Origin: an uncultured Verrucomicrobiota bacterium
Lineage (GTDB): Bacteria > Verrucomicrobiota > Verrucomicrobiia > Limisphaerales > UBA9464
NCBI GenBank assembly: GCA_903864375.1
Contig: CAIPFS010000554.1
Location: forward strand, 1 to 9,265
Length of the DNA: 9,265 nucleotides
Direction of reading: 5' to 3'
How positions within the stretch are numbered: position 1 is the first letter of the stretch; every line of letters starts with the position of its first letter. The notes beneath the pieces are model-generated. The model was not told where the DNA came from and did no database searches. It saw only the letters and a list, made by a program, of their open reading frames with translations. A program made the position numbers and the translations under genes. This document shows positions 1-6,383 of this stretch, one piece after another.

Positions 1-453
<453 letters not shown>

Positions 454-884
454 ACTTTTTCGGATATCCGGAATGGTCAGAGCCCGGGATGGCGGCGAAA
501 ACAATGATCGTGCCGCGGGAACTTCGAACTTGGGGAAGCAGTCACCTCCAAATGGAGAAGAGGGACTGTCAGACCTCGGACTGGGAGAAACTAGCGTCGG
601 GCCCCGGGGATTGCAATGGGAAGTTTAAGGCAATTCCCCCGCCACAGGGTTTTCCTACCGAAGTTTACCTTGCGGAATTCACTCATCGACAGTTAACTGC
701 ACCATCCGCGGATGCTTTGGACAACTGCTTGGGGCCAAGACCACGATCGGACGAACCGATTGTCTGCCCGAAATAATTCAATCATTGCCCGGCATCGTCC
801 GACTTTAACATCAAGCCAATTCCCAGTCCCGCGACCGCCAGTTCGGCGGAGCGCGCCGAACGTACCGCCGCCATCATCACGATT
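454..884. other. Divergent intergenic region with palindromes
   Basis: This lies between the disordered-protein start (minus) and the desaturase (plus). Open frames here have no recognisable content. It holds perfect palindromes at 461-470 (CGGATATCCG), 690-699 (CAGTTAACTG) and 703-714 (CATCCGCGGATG), and a short inverted repeat at 546-557. No convincing -35/-10 pair is visible on either strand. The last part, roughly 819-884, looks like coding sequence in frame with the desaturase (GC-rich third positions). Confidence 0.5.
690..714. promoter_or_regulatory. Two adjacent perfect palindromes, candidate operator
   Basis: CAGTTAACTG (690-699) and CATCCGCGGATG (703-714) are both perfect inverted repeats, 3 nt apart. 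Their centres (694.5 and 708.5) are 14 bp apart, somewhat more than one helical turn. They sit in the divergent gap, about 170 bp upstream of the desaturase GTG. Desaturase genes are commonly controlled by dimeric repressors that respond to acyl-CoA or membrane state. Binding here is inference only. Confidence 0.3.
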
Positions 885-1859
885 GTGGTTCCCTGGATTG
901 CCGTCGTGGGTGCCGGATTCGTTTTCTGGAACCGGGGGCTCTCCCCGCTGGACCTCCTCCTTTGCGTTGGGCTGTACGCGGTGACCATGCTGGGCATCAC
1001 TTTGGGATATCACCGTCTCTTTACCCATCGTAGTTTTAAGTGTGGCGATACCCTCAGGGCGGCCCTGTGTATTGCGGGGAGCATGGCAGCTCAGGGTCCG
1101 GTCTTCTTCTGGACCGCCTGCCATCGTCGACATCATCGGCACAGCGATGAACCGGGTGACCCGCATTCACCTCATCATCATGGAGCGGGGGTTTCCGGGG
1201 TTCTTCAGGGTTGGTGGCATTCCCATATCGGCTGGATGTTCAGTCATGCTCCCGAAAACTACGTCCGACTGGTCCCCGACCTTATCCGGGAACCGCAACT
1301 GCGCCTGCTCAACCGGTATTACTGGGTGTGGGTCATCGGAGGAATCCTTCTCCCCGGGGTGATTGCCCTGGCCATTACCTGGAGCTGGGCGGCTTGTGCC
1401 TCCGCCGTGTTGTGGGGCGGCCTGGTTCGAGTCTTCCTGGTGCATCATTCCACCTGGAGCATCAATTCCATCTGCCACCTTTTCGGAGAATCTCCCTACG
1501 AAACCGAGGATCAGAGTCGCAACAATCTGGTCTGCGCCCTCCTGACCTTCGGTGAGGGGTGGCACAACAATCATCATGCCTTCCCGACCTCCGCCCGGCA
1601 CGGCCTTGAATGGTGGCAATGTGACGTGGTCTATGGAATCATCCGGGGTTTGTCCTGGGTTCGGTTGACCTGGGATATTCGGATTCCGTCGTCTGAACAA
1701 CGAACGGCCCGCATCAAAGCTCCCAAAGCCCTCGTTCCCGTACCGGCTGAACCCACCCCGTCACAGCGGGGTGTCGAATCCAACTCGATGCCTTCCACCC
1801 TTCAACAAGGCAAGGCGATCCTGCTGGCCGCCCGGACCCCGACCAGCTCCCAACGCTGA
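885..1859 (+). CDS. Acyl-CoA / acyl-lipid delta-9-type fatty acid desaturase
   Basis: A membrane di-iron desaturase that introduces a double bond into fatty acyl chains, adjusting membrane fluidity. The three histidine boxes are present: HRLFTH (residues 43-48), HRRHH (80-84) and HNNHH (227-231), plus the extra conserved His in NSICHLFG (198). Hydrophobic pairs flank the boxes (about 1-41 and 130-175), as in the stearoyl-CoA desaturase fold. GTG at 885 is the only ATG/GTG/TTG in frame after a TAA at 774-776 and before the first box, yet it lies inside the first membrane segment and has no Shine-Dalgarno. The upstream in-frame residues (SPATASSAERAERTAAIITI) look like the normal cytoplasmic N-terminus, so translation may begin at ATC 810 or ATT 819, or an error may hide the start. 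The C-terminal 60 residues are a low-complexity extension beyond the family core. Monocistronic; the next gene is convergent. Confidence 0.9.
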   Translation: MVPWIAVVGAGFVFWNRGLSPLDLLLCVGLYAVTMLGITLGYHRLFTHRSFKCGDTLRAALCIAGSMAAQGPVFFWTACHRRHHRHSDEPGDPHSPHHHGAGVSGVLQGWWHSHIGWMFSHAPENYVRLVPDLIREPQLRLLNRYYWVWVIGGILLPGVIALAITWSWAACASAVLWGGLVRVFLVHHSTWSINSICHLFGESPYETEDQSRNNLVCALLTFGEGWHNNHHAFPTSARHGLEWWQCDVVYGIIRGLSWVRLTWDIRIPSSEQRTARIKAPKALVPVPAEPTPSQRGVESNSMPSTLQQGKAILLAARTPTSSQR

Positions 1860-1873
1860 TGGCCGGTCGGCCC

Positions 1874-1906
1874 CCGCCGCGAAAGGCTCTTCATGAGCTG
1901 CGGCGG
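1874..1906. terminator. Strong hairpin just after the desaturase stop
   Basis: CCGCCGC (1874-1880) pairs with GCGGCGG (1900-1906), and inside it GCTC (1886-1889) pairs with GAGC (1895-1898) around a TTCAT loop. It starts 14 nt after the desaturase TGA. No T-run follows on either strand, so it is better described as a 3' end stabilising or pausing hairpin than as a proven intrinsic terminator. Confidence 0.4.
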
Positions 1907-1931
1907 TTGGGTGCTACTCGAGAAAGGGGCC

Positions 1932-1951
1932 GCGCATCCCATCGGATGCGC
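1932..1951. repeat. 8-bp-stem perfect hairpin (GCGCATCC/GGATGCGC)
   Basis: GCGCATCC (1932-1939) and GGATGCGC (1944-1951) form a perfect 8-bp stem with loop CATC. It lies in the convergent gap between the desaturase and infC. Symmetric hairpins in such gaps are often dispersed palindromic repeats or bidirectional 3' ends. Whether copies occur elsewhere in the genome cannot be seen from this window. Confidence 0.5.
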
Positions 1952-1955
1952 TCCT

Positions 1956-1972
1956 AAAAACCCGAAGGCTTT
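1956..1972 (-). terminator. UUCG-loop terminator downstream of infC
   Basis: Read on the minus strand: AAAGCC, loop UUCG, GGUUUUU. This gives six pairs (C-G, C-G, G-U, three A-U) capped by a stable tetraloop and ending in five U. On the plus strand the G-U becomes an A-C mismatch, so the element fits minus-strand transcripts better. It is the only hairpin with a U-run in the infC-desaturase gap and would end either the infC mRNA or a separate RNA. The stem is short, so strength is uncertain. Confidence 0.4.
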
Positions 1973-2208
1973 GCCTACCCTGAGGCTGGAACTACCGGTG
2001 AGGCTGAAACGGGTAAGCGATGACCGGATGACTCAGAAAACGGGCTTGGAAATTCCTGGTTGGGAATATGAAAGTTCCGGTCCTCCTGTAGAGGCGCCGT
2101 CCAATCATCACCCCGAAGAAACTCCGGTAAGGGAGTGGTCAAGCCAATGGGGCCAGACCTGCGGGACGACGCCCGCGAGGCCATGGCTACGAAATAACGC
2201 CGACTTCT
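1973..2208 (-). other. Gene-free segment with multi-stem folding potential, candidate structured RNA or infC 3' UTR
   Basis: No recognisable protein is encoded between the infC stop and the UUCG element. On the minus strand I can pair five stems in series: AGCCA/GGCC/GCGGG with their partners (2188-2142), CCGGAG-UUU-CUUCGG (2127-2113), CGG/CCUC with GAGG/CCG (about 2100-2080), AUUCC-CAACCA-GGAAU (2067-2052) and nested CUGAG/CCGGU with ACCGG/CUCAG (about 2036-1980). The second stem and the terminator contain G-U pairs on the minus strand that are A-C mismatches on the plus strand, which favours a minus-strand RNA. It has none of the hallmarks I would expect of tmRNA, RNase P, SRP or 6S RNA. 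GC-rich sequence folds easily by chance, so this remains a candidate. Confidence 0.25.
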
Positions 2209-2877
2209 CTACGCCGACGTTTCCCCGACGGGATCCTGTCCACCTTCTTCCGAATCGTCCTCCTCATCAGATTCGTCCGACCCGGGATCACTCTCGGGTA
2301 GCGGCTCATTTTCGCGCGGATTCTTGGCGCGCTTGGCCCGAGGCAGCGGGCTGATCATCACGTTGACGGCTTTTCCCACCAGTCGCGGGGGGGAGTCCGG
2401 CTGGCCCCAGGGGCCCAATTCCCTCAAAAATTTATCCACCACCCCCATGCCGATCTCGGTGTGGGCCATTTCACGTCCCCGGAAACGGAGGGCGATCTTG
2501 ACCTTCATGTCCTCGCACAGGAACGCCACCGCATGCTCCAGCTTGATCGAGAGATCATGCGGAGAAATACGGGGGGTCAGCTGAACCTCCTTGACGGTGT
2601 TCGCGTGCTGATGCTTGCGGGCGTCGCGCTCCCGCTTGGCTTGCTCGTACTTGAATTTTCCGAAATCGACCACCCGACAGACCGGGGGAACGGCCGTCGG
2701 TGCAATTTCCACCAGGTCAAGAGTCTGACTGCGGGCCAGATTAATGGCCGCACTCAAATCCATGATTCCGACCTGCTGACCATCCGCACCAATCACCCGG
2801 ACTTCCCGGGCCCGGATCTTACCGTTGATACGGTATTGCGGATTTTGTGGCGTAAAGCGGGACACGGGAGGTCTAAT
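2209..2877 (-). CDS. infC: Translation initiation factor IF-3
   Basis: IF-3 binds the 30S subunit, prevents premature 50S joining and checks start codon and initiator tRNA. From the ATT at 2877 the protein has 222 residues. The N-domain opens with YRINGKIRAREVRVI (about 15-29). The IF-3 family signature is RVVDFGKFKYEQAK (68-81), followed by the basic linker KRERDARKHQH. The C-domain contains TPRISPHDL, MKVKIALRFRGREM and GKAVNVMISP. After about residue 186 there is an acidic, serine-rich extension (SDPGSDESDEEDDSEEGG), so the protein is about 40 residues longer than the E. coli form (180 aa). GGAGAGG at 2892-2886 lies 8 nt before ATT 2877 and 5 nt before TTG 2880; either could be the start. 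An ATG at 2997 only adds non-family residues. It stands alone: rpmI and rplT, its usual partners, are not downstream. Confidence 0.95.
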   Translation of the reverse strand: MRPPVSRFTPQNPQYRINGKIRAREVRVIGADGQQVGIMDLSAAINLARSQTLDLVEIAPTAVPPVCRVVDFGKFKYEQAKRERDARKHQHANTVKEVQLTPRISPHDLSIKLEHAVAFLCEDMKVKIALRFRGREMAHTEIGMGVVDKFLRELGPWGQPDSPPRLVGKAVNVMISPLPRAKRAKNPRENEPLPESDPGSDESDEEDDSEEGGQDPVGETSA

Positions 2878-2885
2878 CAAGAGAA

Positions 2886-2892
2886 CCTCTCC
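2886..2892 (-). promoter_or_regulatory. infC ribosome binding site that decides the start
   Basis: GGAGAGG on the minus strand is the clearest Shine-Dalgarno in the window. It places the infC start at TTG 2880 (5 nt spacing) or ATT 2877 (8 nt spacing), not at the upstream ATG 2997. In E. coli and many other bacteria infC uses AUU, which makes IF-3 repress its own translation. Confidence 0.65.
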
Positions 2893-2990
2893 GGTTGAAT
2901 TTGGCTGAAATGTAAAACGACCATTGATATCAAGCGCTGTCGAAACGATGTATACCCGGTCCCGCCGTTTCGGCAAGGTCAATTTATCGC
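2893..2990. promoter_or_regulatory. Divergent promoter region between infC and the TPR-like gene
   Basis: This short gap must hold the promoters of both divergent genes. It is more AT-rich than its flanks and contains the perfect palindrome TTGATATCAA (2924-2933). For infC (minus strand) a possible weak pair is TTGCCG and TATACA with a 16-nt spacer (about 2974-2947). The match is only 4 of 6 bases in each box, so no promoter is claimed as certain. Confidence 0.35.
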
Positions 2991-3770
2991 GTGTCATCCC
3001 CCCTCCTCGTTGCCCGCCCTTCCTCCACCGGCTGGATTTTCATTATTGTGGCCGTTCTTTTGACACCGACCGCAGAAATCCTGGCCGAGGGAGCGACGAA
3101 TGCGTCCGGTCAGGTCCAGGCCGCCGCCGCCTATGCCACCCAACGGAGTGCCTGGATGCAGTCACCTTCCAATCAGGTTGAAGCCTGGAAATTTGCCCGG
3201 GCGGCTTTCGATTGGTCGGAGTTTGCCACCAACCGATCCAGTCGAGCGGCCATCGCGGAGCAAGGCATTGCCGCCTGTCAGCAGGCTCTCGCGCTTGGAA
3301 CTTCAGCCCCGGTCCATTATTACCTTGCCCTCAACCTGGGTCGACTGGCCGAAACCCGGGGGCTCAGCGCCCTCGACCTCCTTCACCAGATGGAGCGGGA
3401 GTTATCCCTTGCGAGGTCCCTGGATGAAACGTTCGATCATGCCGGCCCCGATCGCACCCTGGGTCTCCTCTATCGTGACGCTCCCGGCTGGCCGCTCAGC
3501 CTTGGCAGTTGGGAGAAGGCCGGGAGCCACCTGGAATCGGCGGTGCGAATCGATGGCGAATTTCCCGAAAATCGCCTGGCGCTGGCCGAGCTTTATTCCA
3601 AGCTTCATCATAAATCGTTACTGACCAATGAATTGCACGCCCTGGACCTGATTTGGGAGCCGGCCCGCCAGCGGCTGAATGGGACAGAATGGGCCTCCAG
3701 TTGGAAGGATTGGGAGGAACGCCGGCGAAAGCTGGAACCGGTCGCGGCCAGTGGACCTCACCCACCATGA
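2991..3770 (+). CDS. Secreted helical-repeat (TPR-like) protein resembling TRAP-transporter T-component (TatT)
   Basis: 259 residues from GTG 2991 (no good Shine-Dalgarno; AAGG lies 12 nt upstream). Residues about 14-32 are a hydrophobic signal segment (WIFIIVAVLLTPTAEILA), pointing to export, with cleavage likely near residue 28-32. The mature part is alpha-helical with TPR-like hairpins: KFARAAFDWSEFATN, EQGIAACQQALALG, VHYYLALNLGRLAE and a C-terminal GSHLESAVRIDGEFPENRLALAELY. The block GLLYRDAPGWPLSLGS (PGWP at 165-168) followed by a TPR resembles the TatT family, periplasmic trimeric partners of some TRAP transporters. No other TRAP subunit is here, so transport is not implied; a scaffold role is as likely. 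Its stop overlaps the ATG of the 33-codon ORF (ATGA at 3767-3770). Confidence 0.75.
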   Translation: MSSPLLVARPSSTGWIFIIVAVLLTPTAEILAEGATNASGQVQAAAAYATQRSAWMQSPSNQVEAWKFARAAFDWSEFATNRSSRAAIAEQGIAACQQALALGTSAPVHYYLALNLGRLAETRGLSALDLLHQMERELSLARSLDETFDHAGPDRTLGLLYRDAPGWPLSLGSWEKAGSHLESAVRIDGEFPENRLALAELYSKLHHKSLLTNELHALDLIWEPARQRLNGTEWASSWKDWEERRRKLEPVAASGPHPP

Positions 3771-3868
3771 AGCCGATCCGGCGCAAAATTCCCTTTTCCC
3801 GATGCCGTCGGTTCGACACGGTAGTGGCACCCGGTGCCAGCTCGACCGCTCCGATGGAACCTTCATGA
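3767..3868 (+). CDS. 33-codon mini-ORF joined by ATGA overlaps on both sides
   Basis: ATG 3767 overlaps the TGA of the upstream gene (ATGA 3767-3770), and its own TGA (3866-3868) overlaps the holB ATG (ATGA 3865-3868). The product is basic at the N-terminus (MKPIRRKIPFSRCRRFD) and has a Ser/Ala/Pro-rich tail. I recognise no family and no membrane segment. Ribosomes finishing the upstream gene could restart here and be handed on to holB, so it may work as a coupling ORF even if the peptide has no function. Chance is possible, since ATGA is short, but two exact joins flanking a stop-free stretch are notable. Confidence 0.4.
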   Translation: MKPIRRKIPFSRCRRFDTVVAPGASSTAPMEPS

Positions 3869-4893
3869 TCGAAACGCCTTCACGATCCCAAACCGCCGGT
3901 GAGTTGCTTCGCCGAAGCCTGGAGCGCGGGCGGCTGGGACATGCCTACCTGTTCGTCGGAGAGTCGATGGCCCGGCTGGAGGAGGCCGCCCGTCAGTTGG
4001 CTGCCACGGTCAATTGCCTTCAGCCGAAGGTTCAAGGGGAGGGAGGACTCCCGGTGGAACCGTGTCTTCAGTGCCGTTCCTGCGTCCAAATCCTGCACGG
4101 CAGACACCCGGACCTTCTCTGGCTGCGACCGGAAAACAAGCTCCGGATCATCAACATCGATCAAGTCCGCGAACTGGGCCGCGTCCTTTCCCTGCGAGCC
4201 GGTGAAGCCCGCCGAAAGGTAGCCATACTTGCCGGGGTCGACCGGTTGAACATTCAAGCGGCAAACGCATTCCTTAAAACCCTGGAGGAGCCTCCTTCAG
4301 GATCCATGCTCATCCTGCTTTCGACCGATCCGGAGCGGGTGCTCGAAACGATCCATTCCCGATGTCTGCGACTCAGTTTTGCCAGCGGACAGGTGCTGAT
4401 TGAGACCCCGGTGGCGGAATGGGTCGGGCAGTTTGCCGGACTGGCCCGGGAAAAGAGCCCGGACTTGTTTGACCGGTACCGCCTGCTGACCGGGCTGATG
4501 CAAACCCTCGCCCGCTCCCGCGAAAGCATTGAGAACCGGTTGACGGAGGCCTCCCCGCTGTCCCGCCACACCGACGCCGAACCGGCTTTGAAGGAGCGCT
4601 GGGAAGACGAACTGACGGCCTCGGTGGAAGCCGAATACCGTCGCCATCGGGGAGAATACCTTGCCGGACTCCACGCCTGGCTTCGGGACATCTGGGTGAT
4701 GACCGAAGGGGGTGATGCTCAACTGGCATTCCTACCCAAGCTGGCGACTGCCACCAGCGCCGTCGCCCGTCGATTGACCCGGAACGAGGCCAGCCAGAAC
4801 CTGGGGGCGATTGAACGCACCCTCCGCCGACTTCACACCAATGCCCAGGAAGCCCTGGTCCTGGAAGTGGGCCTGCTTCAACTCAAGTTGTGA
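3865..4893 (+). CDS. holB: DNA polymerase III, delta prime subunit (clamp-loader AAA+ protein)
   Basis: 342 residues from ATG 3865, close to the E. coli length (334). Delta prime is the rigid, non-hydrolysing subunit of the clamp loader that places the beta clamp on primed DNA. Visible features: RGRLGHAYLFVGE (21-33), where the Walker A region is degenerate (no GKT), as is usual for delta prime; zinc-module cysteines 51, 67, 70 and 73 (C...CLQCRSC); IINIDQVREL; ANAFLKTLEEPP (sensor-1 region); and IHSRCLRL, the SRC motif used as the arginine finger in clamp loaders. The C-terminal part is the helical collar. The start is fixed by similarity at RSLERGRLGHAYL and by the ATGA overlap with the mini-ORF; no strong Shine-Dalgarno is seen. 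It ends in a GTGA overlap with the next gene. tmk, a frequent neighbour of holB, is absent. Confidence 0.9.
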   Translation: MIETPSRSQTAGELLRRSLERGRLGHAYLFVGESMARLEEAARQLAATVNCLQPKVQGEGGLPVEPCLQCRSCVQILHGRHPDLLWLRPENKLRIINIDQVRELGRVLSLRAGEARRKVAILAGVDRLNIQAANAFLKTLEEPPSGSMLILLSTDPERVLETIHSRCLRLSFASGQVLIETPVAEWVGQFAGLAREKSPDLFDRYRLLTGLMQTLARSRESIENRLTEASPLSRHTDAEPALKERWEDELTASVEAEYRRHRGEYLAGLHAWLRDIWVMTEGGDAQLAFLPKLATATSAVARRLTRNEASQNLGAIERTLRRLHTNAQEALVLEVGLLQLKL

Positions 4894-6383
4894 TCCGCCC
4901 CGATTCGGCAAAGCTCCAGCGGTCCTGGACGGTATGGACTGTGGCCTTTGGCGTCATGCTGGGCGTGGGCCTGCTGAAATTCGGGAACCCCATCATTCTG
5001 GACGGCGAAATTCCCGTCCCCGGCTCCTGGTCTGAAGTCCTGACCGAACCATGGCCGGCATTGTGGGGACAAATCGCCTTCATCGCTGTCGCTCTGTGGG
5101 GGACGTTTCTCGCCTGGAAATCCCGCCGTCAACCGTCTCGACTCCTGCCGGATTGGCGGTGCGGCCCGCCGGCGTTGTGGCTTATCTGGCAGCAGTTTGT
5201 GGCGTTGCATTCGGTGGATACGAGTCTCAGTCGTCCGACGTTGCGGCACTTCACGGTCCTCGTGTTTTCCGCGCTTCTGGGGTGTTACTGCCTTCCACGC
5301 ATCCGTTGGCCCCGGTGGCTTTTGATCGGGATTTTCCTCGCCCTGGCCATCTGCCTGGTTCGGGCCACGAATCAGCGCTGGGGCGGATTCCGCCATGACC
5401 GCGAAGCCTTGCTGGAAGGGAATCGAACCGGATGGACGAACTTCGCGGCGGCCGACCTGGAGCAGATGCAGCGGTCCCGCATGTTGGTGGCCACCAATGG
5501 CACGTTGGAAATCAACCCCATCGTCCTCATCAAACTGGAACGGGCACGCGTTTCGGGGACCCTCGTCTATCCCAACGCCCTGGCCGGAACGCTCCTGCTT
5601 CTGCTACCCGTGGCCCTGTGGATGACGATTCGTGAAACAGGAGACTTGCGGCCTCCCATCCGGTTTTTGCTCATCGGGCTGACTGGCTTTTTGGGTGTGG
5701 GGTGCCTTTTCTGGACCGGATCCAAATCGGCATGGCTCATCGCCCTGGCACAACTGGGAGTCCTGTTGTGGTTCCGGCCATGGCCCCCGCGGTGGCGGGC
5801 AGTGGCTGTCACGACCCTGATCCTTGTCGGCCTTGCGGCTTTTGGACTTCGTTTTCAGGCCTATTTCGCGGCTGGTGCCACCAGCGTCAGTGCCCGTTTT
5901 GATTATTGGTCGGTGGCCGCACGGACCGGCATCAGCCATCCCGTTTGGGGAACCGGCCCCGGAACGTTCATGCGACCCTATGCGGCACAAAAAGTGCCGG
6001 AAGCCGAAATGACCCGATTGGTCCACAACGACTATTTGGAACAATTCTCCGATTCCGGGGTCCTCGGCGGAATCCTTTACCTCGTGTGGATCGGGAGTGC
6101 CCTGTGGGTCAGCGGCCGGATTGCCCTCCGGGAGCGCGAACCCGTCCGCGCTCTGTTATGGGTGGGAACAGCGGCGTGGTTTATCCAGGGATTTGTGGAA
6201 TTCAGCCTCTATATTCCTGGACTTGCCGGACTGGCCTTTACTTTCCTGGGCGGGTTGACCGACGGCTCGACCCCACTTTCATGGCGGTCGTCCGTTGAAA
6301 GCACCCCGACGTCCACTCGCCCCCCGTCGCCGACTCTTTCAAGGACCATCCCAATCCCAGATAGGCCGAACAGACCGAAGTGA
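4890..6383 (+). CDS. O-antigen ligase / polymerase-like (Wzy_C) polytopic membrane protein
   Basis: 497 residues from GTG 4890, which overlaps the holB stop (GTGA). About ten hydrophobic segments are visible: 14-31, 57-76, 93-106, 121-135, 143-157, 224-245, 259-275, 281-295, 304-321, 390-412 and 421-455. A large loop lies between about 345 and 390. The O-antigen ligase (Wzy_C/WaaL) signatures are present: ARFDYWSVA (335-343), HPVWGTGPGTF (350-360) and HNDYLEQFSDSGVLGG (379-394), with the conserved Arg and His. Such proteins join or polymerise undecaprenyl-linked glycans at the periplasmic face. The exact substrate cannot be told, and no glycosyltransferase or flippase gene lies nearby. The last 40 residues are a Pro/Ser/Thr/Arg tail antisense to prmA. 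Confidence 0.82.
   Translation: MIRPDSAKLQRSWTVWTVAFGVMLGVGLLKFGNPIILDGEIPVPGSWSEVLTEPWPALWGQIAFIAVALWGTFLAWKSRRQPSRLLPDWRCGPPALWLIWQQFVALHSVDTSLSRPTLRHFTVLVFSALLGCYCLPRIRWPRWLLIGIFLALAICLVRATNQRWGGFRHDREALLEGNRTGWTNFAAADLEQMQRSRMLVATNGTLEINPIVLIKLERARVSGTLVYPNALAGTLLLLLPVALWMTIRETGDLRPPIRFLLIGLTGFLGVGCLFWTGSKSAWLIALAQLGVLLWFRPWPPRWRAVAVTTLILVGLAAFGLRFQAYFAAGATSVSARFDYWSVAARTGISHPVWGTGPGTFMRPYAAQKVPEAEMTRLVHNDYLEQFSDSGVLGGILYLVWIGSALWVSGRIALREREPVRALLWVGTAAWFIQGFVEFSLYIPGLAGLAFTFLGGLTDGSTPLSWRSSVESTPTSTRPPSPTLSRTIPIPDRPNRPK

Noticed and set aside
746..760. ATCGG-ACGAA-CCGAT inverted repeat upstream of the desaturase
   Set aside because: Only 5-bp arms; expected by chance in sequence of this size.
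693..1166. 157-codon minus-strand ORF opposite the desaturase start
   Set aside because: Antisense of the histidine-box coding region with no family features; a shadow of the GC-rich desaturase frame.
1975..2184. 69-codon minus-strand ORF downstream of infC
   Set aside because: No ribosome site, no recognisable motif, and its sequence is explained equally well by the stem-rich segment; I cannot support it as a gene.
1973..2208. tmRNA or RNase P RNA in the infC-desaturase gap
   Set aside because: Short look-alikes (GAAAGTTCCGG, CAGAAAACGGGCTT) occur in the wrong order for RNase P, and there is no tRNA-like domain or tag frame for tmRNA.
1893..2354. 153-codon plus-strand ORF across the infC 3' end
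   Set aside because: Runs antisense into the conserved infC coding region and resembles no protein family.
2878..2997. Longer infC from ATG 2997
   Set aside because: Adds 40 residues unlike IF-3, overlaps the divergent gene start, and lies upstream of the clear GGAGAGG ribosome site.
3679..3864. Longer holB from ATG 3679
   Set aside because: Would overlap the TatT-like gene by about 90 bp and adds residues unrelated to delta prime; ATG 3865 gives the family length.
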